From: Candidatus Kouleothrix ribensis
GTDB lineage: Bacteria > Chloroflexota > Chloroflexia > Chloroflexales > Roseiflexaceae
Reading direction: 5' to 3'
Assembly: GCA_016722075.1 (NCBI GenBank)
Contig: JADKGW010000002.1
Coordinates: forward strand, 682,001 to 746,000
Length of the DNA stretch: 64,000 bases
Below, in pieces: positions 8,262 through 18,400 of this stretch; position 1 is the stretch's first letter; each line of letters begins with the position of its first letter. The notes below the pieces were generated by a model. That model had not been told where the DNA came from. It did no database searches and saw only the letters and a list, made by a program, of their open reading frames with translations. Made by a program: the position numbers and the translations under genes.

Positions 8262-9341
8262 CTAGAACGCTACACCGTCACGCAGGCCACTCTGTAGATC
8301 GCTAAAGGTCATTATATCGCCCAAATGCACCCCGAGTCCAACGATCGCCTGTGCCACCTCGGGGCGGATGCCCACCAGCGCCACCTGCGCGCCCAGCAGG
8401 CGTGCGGCCTGCACCACACCCATTAACCCCTGCGCAACCTCGTCATCGACGATCGGCACCCCCGTGATATCGAGCAGCAGCCGGCGCGCCCGCTGCCGTT
8501 CGATCGAGTGCAGCGCCTGCTGCTGCACCGTCTGCAGCCGCGCGCTATCGAGCGTGCCCACCAGCGGCATCACCAATGTAGTGGCGTCGATCGGCAGCAC
8601 CGGCACGCTCAGCTGGCGAATGACCTCGCGCTGGCGCTGGTTTTCCACCAGCAGCTGCTCTTGCGTGGCCGCACGGGCCTCAACCTCGCGCAGTACATCC
8701 TGAAGCGCGCCGGTGCGCTGGCCGATCTGTAGCTCCAGGCCGGCCTGTACATCCTGCAAGACGGTATTAGCCGCCTGAGTCTGTGCCAGCGCATCGGTCA
8801 GGCGGCGGTGATACTGCCAGAGCAACAGCAAGCTGGCCCCAGCCGCTAAGCCAGTTCCAAAGATTACGAGAATATTGCTGGCTTGCAATGGCAAAGGATC
8901 AAACAGCACAAGATAGCGTGAGAACACTGCAAGCAGCAGCCCGGCAAGCCAGGCCAGCAGGCTGACCCACAGCAGCCTGCGGCTCTCGAGGTAGGGCAGC
9001 GCAAGCGTAATGCTCATAATCAACGCTACTGCTAATGGGCCAAACAGGATTGGTAAGAGTATCCCGATACACAGTATCGCAATAATAATATTCGTTGTGA
9101 GCAGCAGCGCGATTATTTCGAGCGATATGTGCCCGATCAACCAGCGCAGCCAGGCCATTATGAGCGATTCGATCACCATGATCACGGCCAATAGCGCAAC
9201 CATTGGTAGTGCGAAGATTGCCGACATAGCCCCATACAGCAGCGCTGATCCGAAGGCCATCGGGATCAACCAGCCGAGCGCCTGGCGCAGTCGCGCCGTC
9301 TGGATGGCTTTATTGTGATGGTTAGTGATCGATATCGTCAT
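8262..9341 (-). CDS. Membrane-bound STAS-domain regulator (RsbR-like)
   Basis: A 359-residue protein. The first 200 residues hold about six hydrophobic helices, and a coiled-coil-like stretch rich in Gln and Glu lies around residues 210-275. The C-terminal 110 residues form a STAS domain of the anti-sigma-factor antagonist type. The family signature is LLLDITGVPIVDDEVAQGL. At the position where SpoIIAA and RsbR proteins carry the phosphorylated Ser/Thr after the conserved Asp, this protein has Asp (VDD), which would mimic permanent phosphorylation. The start at 9341 is supported by AGGAAGG about ten bases upstream. No kinase or sigma-factor gene is adjacent. A stressosome-like sensory role is inferred. 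Confidence 0.82.
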   Translation of the reverse strand: MTISITNHHNKAIQTARLRQALGWLIPMAFGSALLYGAMSAIFALPMVALLAVIMVIESLIMAWLRWLIGHISLEIIALLLTTNIIIAILCIGILLPILFGPLAVALIMSITLALPYLESRRLLWVSLLAWLAGLLLAVFSRYLVLFDPLPLQASNILVIFGTGLAAGASLLLLWQYHRRLTDALAQTQAANTVLQDVQAGLELQIGQRTGALQDVLREVEARAATQEQLLVENQRQREVIRQLSVPVLPIDATTLVMPLVGTLDSARLQTVQQQALHSIERQRARRLLLDITGVPIVDDEVAQGLMGVVQAARLLGAQVALVGIRPEVAQAIVGLGVHLGDIMTFSDLQSGLRDGVAF

Positions 9342-9651
9342 ACCTGTTGACCTTCCTACCGTAGCTGGATGAGTGATTGCATAATAGAGCGTACATAGTT
9401 GGCGTGCTGAGCCTGCGGCAGTGTGGCGGACCGCACACAGAGGATGATCAAGTACCATGCTGCCGCAGGTGAAACGCGCAGCGTTGGGGTTATGCATTAT
9501 GCCTGGTTCAGCATTGGCGCGTTGCGCGGTACCGCTCAGGGATGCGCCGGAATACCCATCTTACAGTATACCCAGTGGAGATCGTGCCAACTGACTCAAT
9601 CACGCACTAATACCAAACAAATTCGCAACCGATCGGGCGCTGGCCAAATCG

Positions 9652-9660
9652 TGCTATACT
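9652..9660 (+). promoter_or_regulatory. Putative extended -10 promoter in a 390-bp divergent intergenic region
   Basis: TGCTATACT lies 72 bases before the hydroxyacid dehydrogenase start, between it and the divergent STAS gene. No clear -35 is seen. The rest of 9342-9731 holds nothing else I can identify. Confidence 0.4.
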
Positions 9661-9731
9661 GCTCGGCATTTGCACCACGCCTGGCGCCGGTGCCTGGATC
9701 TGGCCAAACTATCGGTGCGCCGGAGGATTAT

Positions 9732-10721
9732 GTGAGTCGACCAACCGCCTATATTACCCGCCGCCTGCCGCAGGCGGCACTCGAGATTGTGGCTGCGACA
9801 TGTGCGTACAGGCTGTGGGATAGCGACGATCAGCCGGTGCCGCGCGCCACACTCCTTCAGGCCGCCGCCGATTCGGATGGCGTGCTGGCGATGTTGTCGG
9901 ATCGGATCGACGCCGAGTTTCTTGCTGCTGCACCGCGCTGCCGGGTGGTGGCGAACATGGCGGTGGGCTACGACAATGCCGATGTGCCGGCCCTGACCGC
10001 CCAAGGCGTGCTGCTGACCAACACGCCCGGCGTGCTAACCGACACCACCGCCGACCTGGCCTGGGCGCTGTTGATGGCCGCCGCCCGGCGGATCGTCGAG
10101 GGCCAGAAGCTGATCGAGGCCGGCCGCTGGACAAGCTGGTCGCCAATGTTTATGGTCGGGCAAGACATCAGCGGCGCCACGCTGGGCATTGTCGGGGCCG
10201 GGCGGATCGGCGGCGCGGTGGCGCGGCGAGCGCGTGGCTTCGATATGCGCCTGCTCTACCACAATCGCCGGCCCTCGCCCGCGCTCGAGGCCCAGACTGG
10301 CGCCGAGTATCGCGCGCTGGCCGACCTGCTGCGTGCAGCCGATTTCGTGGTGGTGCTGGTGCCGCTTACCAGCGAGACGCGCGGCATGTTCGGGGCGCGC
10401 GAGTTCGCGCTCATGAAGCCGAACGCCGTGTTCGTTAACGCCGCGCGCGGGCCGATCGTCGACGAGCAGGCACTGGCTGAGGCGCTACGGCAGGGCCAGA
10501 TCGCCGCCGCCGGCCTCGACGTATTCGAGCGCGAGCCGATCGGCGCCGACCACCCGCTGCTGGCGCTGCCGAACGTGGTGGCAGTGCCGCATATCGGCAG
10601 CGCAACCGTGGCAACCCGCACGCGCATGGCCACCACCGCCGCCACAAACCTGGTGGCCGCGCTCACTGGCCAGCCCGTGCCGAACCCGGTGAACCCCGAG
10701 GTGCTGCACGATGGCCGCTGA
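9732..10721 (+). CDS. D-isomer-specific 2-hydroxyacid dehydrogenase (glyoxylate/hydroxypyruvate reductase type)
   Basis: A 329-residue NAD(P)H-dependent oxidoreductase. The nucleotide-binding motif LGIVGAGRIGGAVA is near residue 153. The catalytic set is visible: Arg in NAARGPIVD (about 238), Glu in FEREP (about 264) and His in VAVPHIGSAT (about 286). The overall layout and the N-terminus (PTAYITRRLPQAALEIV) resemble GyaR-like glyoxylate reductases, which reduce glyoxylate or hydroxypyruvate. The start is the GTG at 9732, with CGGAGG five bases upstream; the frame is open much further upstream without family similarity. Its 3' end overlaps the next gene by 11 bases, so the two are co-translated. 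Confidence 0.9.
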   Translation: MSRPTAYITRRLPQAALEIVAATCAYRLWDSDDQPVPRATLLQAAADSDGVLAMLSDRIDAEFLAAAPRCRVVANMAVGYDNADVPALTAQGVLLTNTPGVLTDTTADLAWALLMAAARRIVEGQKLIEAGRWTSWSPMFMVGQDISGATLGIVGAGRIGGAVARRARGFDMRLLYHNRRPSPALEAQTGAEYRALADLLRAADFVVVLVPLTSETRGMFGAREFALMKPNAVFVNAARGPIVDEQALAEALRQGQIAAAGLDVFEREPIGADHPLLALPNVVAVPHIGSATVATRTRMATTAATNLVAALTGQPVPNPVNPEVLHDGR

Positions 10722-11559
10722 TATTCGCGTGATCACCAGCGCCGACCTCGACGTGGCCGATCGGATTTTGCTGGCGGCCTACGGCGGCGGCAGCCGCCGG
10801 CATGCGCTGGCGAGCTACCTTGTGCTCCAGCCCGATGGCTGGATCATGACGTATGTCGACGGCGCGCCGGCCGGCGTTGCGGGCACGATCAACTATGGCC
10901 CCACTGCCTATATCGGGCTGGTGGGCGTCGACCCGGCCTACCAGCGCCGCGGCCTGGCCCTGGCCATGATGCGCCACCTGCTGGCATGGCTGGCCGCGCG
11001 CGGCAACCCGGTGGTGCTGCTCGATGCCAGCGTGGCCGGCGCGCCGCTGTACGAGCGGCTCGGCTTCGTCGACGACGAGCAGACGATCGCCTTCGTGCGG
11101 GGCGACCACGTGCATCAGCCCGAGCTACAATCCGCGCACGTGGGCACACTGGCCGCCGCCGACCTCCCGGCCGTCGTGGCGTTCGACGCGCCGATCTTCG
11201 GGGCGGCGCGCGCGGCGGTGCTGGGCCAGCTGTACGCTGAGGCGCCCGCGCGCGCGCTGGTAATGCGCGACCAGGCCGGCCAGATCAGCGGCTACCTGTT
11301 CGCCCAGCCCAGAACGATCGGGCCATGGGCCGCGCGCACTCCTGCCGAGGCCGAGGCGCTACTGGGCGCGGCGCTCGCGCTTGCGTACGACCAAGGCCCA
11401 TCGGTGATGGCACCTGGCGCCAACCCGCATGTAGCCGGCCTGCTGCAGCGCTACGGCTTCAGCCCGAGCCGCGCGCTGCGGCATATGCGCCTGGGCGGCG
11501 ACGGGCCGGTCGGCCGGCGCGGGCAGCTGTACGGGCTGGCCAGCTTCGCGATCGGCTGA
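10711..11559 (+). CDS. GNAT-family acetyltransferase
   Basis: A 282-residue protein. The N-terminal half is a GNAT domain with acetyl-CoA-binding motif A, VDPAYQRRGLALAM (near residues 73-86), and the downstream APLYERLGF motif. The C-terminal half (about 145-282) is a second, divergent acetyltransferase-like domain of the kind fused to such proteins (GPWAARTPAEAEALL, NPHVAGLLQRYGF). The ATG lies inside the end of the dehydrogenase gene, so translation is coupled. The substrate is unknown; small-molecule or protein N-acetylation are both possible. Confidence 0.85.
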   Translation: MAADIRVITSADLDVADRILLAAYGGGSRRHALASYLVLQPDGWIMTYVDGAPAGVAGTINYGPTAYIGLVGVDPAYQRRGLALAMMRHLLAWLAARGNPVVLLDASVAGAPLYERLGFVDDEQTIAFVRGDHVHQPELQSAHVGTLAAADLPAVVAFDAPIFGAARAAVLGQLYAEAPARALVMRDQAGQISGYLFAQPRTIGPWAARTPAEAEALLGAALALAYDQGPSVMAPGANPHVAGLLQRYGFSPSRALRHMRLGGDGPVGRRGQLYGLASFAIG

Positions 11560-11712
11560 GCGCTGCGCCAGCCTCGATCGGCCGACGCGGCTGTTTAGAA
11601 CGCCAGGCGTGCGCGCGGCAGCACCCATACGCACCCCAGCCAATCGCAACATTGGAGCAGCGTCGTCTCACCTCACTACCTATGTCATACCAACTTCGTT
11701 TGATTACGTTCG

Positions 11713-11757
11713 TTTTGTTGTGCGATGCCTGGCTTTGCCAGGCACCGCACAACAAAA
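11713..11757 (+). repeat. Long inverted repeat (20-bp arms, 5-base loop)
   Basis: The arms at 11713-11732 and 11738-11757 are complementary at 19 of 20 positions, around a CTTTG loop. The ends are T-rich and A-rich (TTTTGTTG / CAACAAAA), so a transcript in either direction would form a hairpin with a U-tract-like edge. It lies 150 bases after the acetyltransferase gene and could be a bidirectional terminator or a mobile hairpin element. The rest of the 568-bp gap 11560-12128 shows nothing else clear. A short word AACATTGGAGCA at 11648-11659 recurs in the hairpin at 22167-22205. Confidence 0.6.
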
Positions 11758-12128
11758 GAGAATTTCGGGGCGGCAAAACCGCCCCCGAACCCCCACCATA
11801 AACCAAACGATTAACTGGATTTGGTATCAGACGGCTTCTACGATCTAAAAGCCCCTGCCTGGCCCGTTCTATGCATAGGCGGAATGAGGCCATAGCGAGG
11901 GGCCTGAGCCTGGCTGTGTGCGCTGCCGGCCCACCAGATGCATGCCCCACCCCGTGCCCCCTGATTGGGGCCGGCTGGCCGGCGAAGCCATTCTGCTGCT
12001 ATAAAGCGGCCCACCGAATGGAATGCCCGCGCCCATGGCGTGTACGCGGGAGATCAATCTGGCGCACTGGCGCAGCCACCGGGCAGCCCGTTGGCCCAGC
12101 CGCGCTCGTGCGCTGTAGGAGGCAAACC

Positions 12129-14075
12129 ATGCGATCGACCCACTGGAAGCGAGGCTTTAGCTTTATCGGGATCGCTACGCTGGCGATCCTGCTTGGCCTG
12201 AACGGACGACACGCGGCGGCCCAGACCGGTAACGGACTCGCAGGCGTCATTCGACTAAGCGATCGGTCGTTGTGCTACTACAACAACCCATTTTTCGGCA
12301 AGCGCGTCTTCCCGCTGATCGAGTATACCGACATACACAACAGCTCCTCGAGCAGCGCGGCCAGCCAGCTGGGACTCTACGAGGTGCCGTTCACCACCAA
12401 TATCGGTGATCGCATCCGCGTCACCTGCGAGGGGCTGGTGGTCGAGCATACACTCGATCAGGCCGATATCGACAGCGAGCGTTTCGACATTGTGCTGGCC
12501 AACCGCCGGCCGCTGGTCGCGCCGCTGGTCGCACGGCTAGGCGGCCAGGCCGTCAAAGGCGTGCCTGCCGGCGCTACTGTCACAATCAGCCTGGCCGCCA
12601 GCGACCCGGATAGCGACCCGTTGCACTATAGTTGGGGCGCGACCAACGGCACCGCGACCAACATCAACGCACCACAGGCTACCTGGACACTGCCGAACAG
12701 CCGGGGCCTGCACTTCCTGTATGTGCTAGTCTCCGACGGCCGCGGCGGGTATGTCGAGCAGCAGCTCGCGCTCTCGACCGACGGTGGGGTCGTGCCGCTG
12801 TTCAGCACCTTCATACCGCTCAGCCGCGTAGCCGGCCAGCCGGCGGCCCTGGCGCAACCACTGCTCAGCACGATTGCGCCATCGGATCACACGCCTGCGA
12901 GCGATCACTTTCTGATGTTCTCAGCGCTCCAGCGCTACGACCTGGCGCCATTCGCAGGCCTGGGCGGCCCGCTCGACAACCGAGCCAGCGCCTGCGCCTA
13001 CTACCGCGACATTGGTGCAGTCGGCGGCTGCACCCCCGAGGGTGTGCCCACCGGCGTACAGCTGACCTTCGCACAGTGGAAGCAATCGTGGGGCTTTGGA
13101 TCATCGACCAGCGAGGCTGCGGCGATCTACGCCAACCTGGCCGACCTGAACCTACAGCGCGATATGCACATGCTCAGCGCGACCAGGCCACGGCCGGGTG
13201 GCGGCAACGGCACCGACGTGGCCTCGTATGTGTGCAATGCGCCCAACCCCGCCGCCGACACCACGCTCTCGAACGCACGGCTGGGCAACAACCTGGTCGC
13301 CTGCGTGGCGTTCGAATACTCGGCAGGCGCCGACCCGGTGACGCATGCGCCCTACAACGGCGGGCAGCCGTTCACCAAATTCCTGACATTCGGCCCCGAC
13401 GGGCACCTGCTGCTGTCGGTGAATCTCGACGGCCGCGGCGAGAAGTTCGTGCCGGGCGCGTGTGTGGCCTGCCATGGCGGCAGCCAGTATGCCGGGAAGT
13501 ATGGGATCGATGGCACGCCTACGCCAGCGTTGAATGCCCAGTTCCTGCCCTACGACCTTGACAACTACCGTTTCTCGACGCTGGTAGGCTTCCGGCGCCA
13601 AGAGCAGGAGGCGCAGCTGCGCGCACTTAATCTGCTGGTGCTGGCGACCAACCCTAACACTGCGACGGTCGAACTGATCAATGGCTGGTACCCAACCCCG
13701 ACGAGCACACACCAGGGCGATTTTGTGCCGGCCGGCTGGCAGGCCCACGCCGACCTATACAACGCGGTGATCAAGCCCGACTGCCGCATGTGCCACGTCG
13801 CGCTCGATCCGTCGATCACATTTAGCGCCTACTCCGATTTCGCCAGCTACAACTATTACATCGCCTCACGCGTGTGCGGCGCCGAATCGATCCAGCGGTA
13901 CAAGTATGCGATGCCAAATGCTCGCCAGACGTTCGACCGCTTCTGGAACAGCGTCGGCAGCCCGCCGGGCGTCAATGCGCCAGCCGCGCTGCTACAGTTT
14001 CTGCTGGCCGAGAATACGCTCGATGCACTGGGCAACCCGGTGACCTCGTGCGCGCTACCGGGCTGGCTGCCCTAA
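12129..14075 (+). CDS. Secreted protein with two CXXCH heme-binding motifs and an Ig-like domain
   Basis: The 648-residue protein starts at an ATG with AGGAGG seven bases upstream. Residues 1-33 form a signal peptide ending HAAAQ. Residues about 130-200 look like a PKD/cadherin-type Ig fold (VTISLAASDPDSDPLHYSW, then LVSDGRGG). Two CXXCH motifs follow: CVACHGG at 445-449 and CRMCH at 552-556. Both suit covalent c-type heme attachment outside the membrane. There is no clear catalytic domain, and the spacing does not match a standard di-heme peroxidase that I recognise. Several other Cys (about eight outside the heme motifs) could form disulfides. It stands alone between the acetyltransferase and a methyltransferase gene. 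An extracellular electron-carrier role is inferred. Confidence 0.72.
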   Translation: MRSTHWKRGFSFIGIATLAILLGLNGRHAAAQTGNGLAGVIRLSDRSLCYYNNPFFGKRVFPLIEYTDIHNSSSSSAASQLGLYEVPFTTNIGDRIRVTCEGLVVEHTLDQADIDSERFDIVLANRRPLVAPLVARLGGQAVKGVPAGATVTISLAASDPDSDPLHYSWGATNGTATNINAPQATWTLPNSRGLHFLYVLVSDGRGGYVEQQLALSTDGGVVPLFSTFIPLSRVAGQPAALAQPLLSTIAPSDHTPASDHFLMFSALQRYDLAPFAGLGGPLDNRASACAYYRDIGAVGGCTPEGVPTGVQLTFAQWKQSWGFGSSTSEAAAIYANLADLNLQRDMHMLSATRPRPGGGNGTDVASYVCNAPNPAADTTLSNARLGNNLVACVAFEYSAGADPVTHAPYNGGQPFTKFLTFGPDGHLLLSVNLDGRGEKFVPGACVACHGGSQYAGKYGIDGTPTPALNAQFLPYDLDNYRFSTLVGFRRQEQEAQLRALNLLVLATNPNTATVELINGWYPTPTSTHQGDFVPAGWQAHADLYNAVIKPDCRMCHVALDPSITFSAYSDFASYNYYIASRVCGAESIQRYKYAMPNARQTFDRFWNSVGSPPGVNAPAALLQFLLAENTLDALGNPVTSCALPGWLP

Positions 14076-14151
14076 TGCCGCCGCTGTTCGAGAAGAAAGC
14101 CATTGGGCCGTGCCGCCGCGAGCCTGTGCCGGCACGGCGCCAGCCAAAACT

Positions 14152-15384
14152 ATGGATCTTGCGACCTTCAACTGGCTGCTGAGCGACGCCGGCCAGGCGC
14201 TGATAGCTGCGGCCGCTGCCGGCGACCTGAGCGAAGGCGCCCGGCTGCGCGAGCTGACGCGGCTGCGCCGCCTGGCTGATCCCGCGCGCGCCGCGGCAGC
14301 CTACGAGCTTGCGCGGCTGCGCCGGCATGCCGCCGCCAAGTTCGCCGGCGCCGCGAGCATGTACTTCACGCGCGAGGCGCTCGAGCAATCCTCGGGCGAG
14401 CTGATCGCCGGCTACCGCGCGCGGCGCTACCAACCCTTCGCGCGTGTGGCCGATCTGTGCTGCGGCATTGGTGGCGACACCCTCGCGCTGGCACGCGTCG
14501 CGCAGGTTGCTGCGGTCGATCGCGACCCGCTGCGGCTGGCGATTGCGGCGGCCAACGCGCGCGCCGCCGGCCTGGCCGAGCGGGTCACATTCATCGAGGG
14601 CGACCTGGTCGATCTGCGGCTGCCGGCGGCCGAGGCGATCTTCTTCGACCCGGCCCGGCGCGCCGATGGGCGGCGCGCGTTCACGCTGGCCGGCTACCAG
14701 CCGCCGGTGACGCTGGTTGGGCGCTGGAGCGCGCACACCCCGGCGATCGGCGTCAAGGCCGCGCCAGGCCTGAGCGACGCCGACCTGGCCGGCCTGGCCG
14801 AGCAGCTTGGCCGGCCCGCGCTCGAAGCCGAGTTTATCTCGGTCGATGGCGAGCTGAAGGAGGCGGCGCTGTGGTTTGGCCCGCTGGCTAGCCCTGGCCG
14901 GCGCGCCACGCTGCTGACGAGCGCGCGCCCGGATCAGCCGGCGCATATGCACACGCGCGACTCGGCCGGGCCGGCTCCGCTGGCGCCGCCGGGCGCGTTC
15001 CTGTACGAGCCCGACCCGGCGGTGATCCGCGCGCACCTGGTGGCCGGCCTGGCCCAGCAGATCGGCGCGGCGCAGCTCGACCGTGAGATCGCCTACCTGA
15101 CCAGCGACCAGCCGATTGCTACGCCGTTCGCGCGCTGCTGGCGAGTGCTCGAGTGGCTGCCGTTTAGCCTCAAGCGCTTACGTGCGCGGCTACGCGCGCT
15201 CGACGCCGGCGCGGTGACAGTGAAGAAGCGCGGCTCGCCGCTCGACACCGATGCGCTGGCGCGCCAGCTCTCGGCCGGCGGCCCGCGCCCGCTGGTGGTG
15301 ATACTCACATTTGTGGCCGGCCGCCCGGCCGCGCTGATCTGCGAGGGGCCGATCGCGCCGCCTGCGGCCCCCCACCAACGTTGA
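14152..15384 (+). CDS. Class I SAM-dependent methyltransferase with C-terminal THUMP-like domain
   Basis: A 410-residue protein. Motif I of the Rossmann methyltransferase fold is VADLCCGIGGDTLALAR near residue 99, followed by AVDRDPLRL (acidic residue for SAM ribose) and the FFDPARR motif IV segment. N-terminal helices (DLATFNWLLSDAGQALI) and the C-terminal 90 residues (ALDAGAVTVKKRG, then PLVVILT) match the family of methyltransferases with a THUMP-like C-terminus whose substrate I do not know; RNA is a plausible target. The ATG at 14152 gives the family-like start, and a GTG/ATG further upstream at 14110 is possible. It converges with the alpha-2-macroglobulin gene, 40 bases apart. Confidence 0.82.
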   Translation: MDLATFNWLLSDAGQALIAAAAAGDLSEGARLRELTRLRRLADPARAAAAYELARLRRHAAAKFAGAASMYFTREALEQSSGELIAGYRARRYQPFARVADLCCGIGGDTLALARVAQVAAVDRDPLRLAIAAANARAAGLAERVTFIEGDLVDLRLPAAEAIFFDPARRADGRRAFTLAGYQPPVTLVGRWSAHTPAIGVKAAPGLSDADLAGLAEQLGRPALEAEFISVDGELKEAALWFGPLASPGRRATLLTSARPDQPAHMHTRDSAGPAPLAPPGAFLYEPDPAVIRAHLVAGLAQQIGAAQLDREIAYLTSDQPIATPFARCWRVLEWLPFSLKRLRARLRALDAGAVTVKKRGSPLDTDALARQLSAGGPRPLVVILTFVAGRPAALICEGPIAPPAAPHQR

Positions 15385-15424
15385 CGTGTTGCGGCAAATT
15401 GGGTAGCGGGCCTGGAACCGCCAG

Positions 15425-18400
15425 CTACTGCGCCTTGACTGTGAAGATCGCGCCGGCGCTGCGCCCAAACACCTCGGGTGCGTACATCTGGTAGGCGCTG
15501 GCCGGCAATGTCTGGAATACGCCGGGCGTCGTTGCGCGGGCCAGGTAGGTGTACTGGTAGGTGCCGCGCGGCAGGTATGCCGCGAACAGCGCCACCCGAT
15601 CGTCGCGGATCGAGGTCTGGCCGAAATACCACCAGTATGGCGTGTCGGCGGTATCGGCCAGCGTGGGCGACTGCGCCGATACACTCGAGGTCTTCAGGCT
15701 GGTGTCGATCGGCTCGAGGCCGGCCGGCAGCATATCTTCGACCGCGAAATACTGCATGTCTTCCGGCACCGTCAGCGTCAGGCGCACCTGCACTACGTCG
15801 CTAAGCCCAACCTCATTCACCAGCTGGCCGGTCACCGAGAGCGTGTCGGTGTTCACGGCCACATACTCGCGCCGCAGGCCCACGCCCTGGTCGAGCGCCT
15901 GCACCTGGCCGGCATCCTGGTAGTAGCGCATGCGCAGCGTGTAATACAGCCGGCCCTTGCCGGTCTGCCCGCCGGTTGCCTGGCGCTGGATGCTCAGCTG
16001 CGACTGCCCGCCGGCCTTCGTATCGGCCAGCGCCACCACGACATTGACCGGGTCGGCCAGGTTGTCGCGATTGACCGTGCCCTCGCTGAGCGTCTTGCCG
16101 TCGAGCGTGGCGCGGTACGAGTAATCGCCCTCAAGCTCACCGCTCTGCACCAGGTACTCCGACAGCGCCATCAACGACACAGCCGATTCCTGGGTTGTAT
16201 TCCAGTGGCCGTGGTCGCGCTGGGCCATGAGGTAGCGCACGGCATTCGGCACCAGGAAGTTGCCGGGGTCGGCGCGCACCAATGCCTGGAGCGCCAGCGC
16301 AGTCGTGCGTATGTCGCTACTCATGTTCCAGTAATCGACCGTACGCTCCTCCCAATGTGCGTCGGTGGCGTGCATGATCGCCGTACTCATCAGCTCGCCG
16401 ACGAGCGTGCGCACCTGGTCGTCGTTACCGCCCAGGCCCTTGAGCGTCATCAGCAGGTAGGCGCGCGCGTAGATATCAAGCTGCGCGCGCTGGCTAAACA
16501 GCGCCACGCTGCGGCCGCGGTCGGCCTGGCCGGCCTCGGCGAGCACGAACAGGATGTAGCTGCGCGCATTCAGGTTCGACGCCTCCGGCCCGTAGGGTAC
16601 ACTATCTTTGAACTGCGGCGCGTCGGGATCATCGAGGAACGCCTGGATATACGCGATACCTTTGGCCAGCCGGTCGGGATCGACCGCGTAGCCGGCCTTA
16701 CGCGCCTCGACCATGCCTTGCACCACGTAGGCTGTCAGGTACGGCCGGCTGGCGCCGTCTTCCCACCAGCCCCAGCCGCCATCGAGGTGCTGAAGTGCGT
16801 ACAGCCGCTGCAAGCCGGCGCCCAGGTTTGCGTCGAGGTTGGCCTTGAGCGCGGCCTGTTGGGCGGTTGCCCGGAAGGCGCCGACCAGCCGGTAGCTGAC
16901 GGCATTCGGCAGGAAGCGGCTGACGGTCTGCTCGGAGCAGGCGTAGGGGTACTGCTCGAGGTAGCTCAGCGTGCGGCCGACACCGGCGGCCAGCGAGGGC
17001 GCAAGCTCGAGGTCGAGCTCGCCCTGGGTGCTGCCATCGGGCGACGTTGGCGCATTGGCAGGCGCCGCGATCGTCTCGATCGTGGTGTCGAGCACCTGGC
17101 CGGCGGTGGCCACCGCCTCGGGTGTGGTGAAGCGCTGGACGGGCAGGGCCTGCTCGACGGCATCTTGCAGGCCGCCGCCCGCGACGGTGAAGCGCAGCAC
17201 GGCCTGGCCGGCGGCCGGCACCTCGACCGGCCAGCGCACCAGCGCGGTGCCATTCGCCGGCACCGACACGCTCTGCTTAGCCTCGCCGGCCAGCTTGAGC
17301 GCCGCCCGGCCGGCCTCCTGCGGCTGGTCGAGCGTCACGGTTGCCTCGATCGCGCTCGCCGTCGTGTTCTGCACCACCGCCTGGATGGTCAGCTTGTCGC
17401 CGACAGTCAGGAAGCGCGGTAGCGCCGGGCGCACCAGCAGCGGCCTGGTAGCCACCAGGTCGGCCGTAGCCTGGCCCACGCGCGTGTCGGCCGTGAGGCC
17501 GCGCGCAGTCATACGCCAGGTAGTCAGGCTATCGGGCAGCGTCAGCGTCACCTTGGCCGTGCCATCGGCGGCAGTCACTACCGCCGGGTTCCAGTAGGCC
17601 GTATCGGGGAAGTTGCGCCGCAGCAGCACATCGGCGCCCAGCCCGCCGCCGCCGCCCTTGTCGCCCGGCTGCAGCTTGAGCGTCACGCGGTCGACCAGCG
17701 CGGTGAGCGAGGGCGCGGTAAACACGCCCAGCCCGCGCCGCGTGTAGAAGGCCTGGGTCAGGCTCGGGTTCGGGTCGTCGGCCAGCGACAGCACGGCCTT
17801 ATCGACCAGCGCAAGCCCAAGCTCGGCGCGCACGCCATTGCCGGCGTAGTCGGTCGCCTTGATCGTGTAGGTCACCTGGTCGCGCGGGCCGGCGGCGGGC
17901 TTGTCGGGCGTGAGCACGATCTTCAGCTCTTGTTGCTCGGTCGAGATCGGCAGGTTCACCAGGCCCACGCGGATGTCGGGCACCGGCACATCGCCGCCGG
18001 CCGGCTTGATCAGCACGACCGACACATACACATTCGGTGCGTACTCGGCCTTCAGCGGCACTCGCAATAGCTCGGTAGTGCCCTGGAGTGTAAAGAGTTT
18101 ATACTCGAGCACCGACCCGCGTTCGATCGTCATGAGCGCCTGCATGCCCGCGTAGGGCGCGGTCACCAATATGCCGGCGGTGTCGCCAGGCTTGTAGGTG
18201 CGCTTGTCGGCGATCAGATCGACGCGCGCGGTATCGTTGATGCCCCAGAATACATCGCCGCCATACACCCAGCTAAACGCGCTCGACGTGATCGCATGCC
18301 CGGCGTCGTCGCGCGCCTCGGCGACGATACGGTACTCGCCGCCGGCCCTGGGCGTGAAGCTAGTGCTGCCGCGGCCCTGCGCGTCGGTGTTGGCCGGCTT

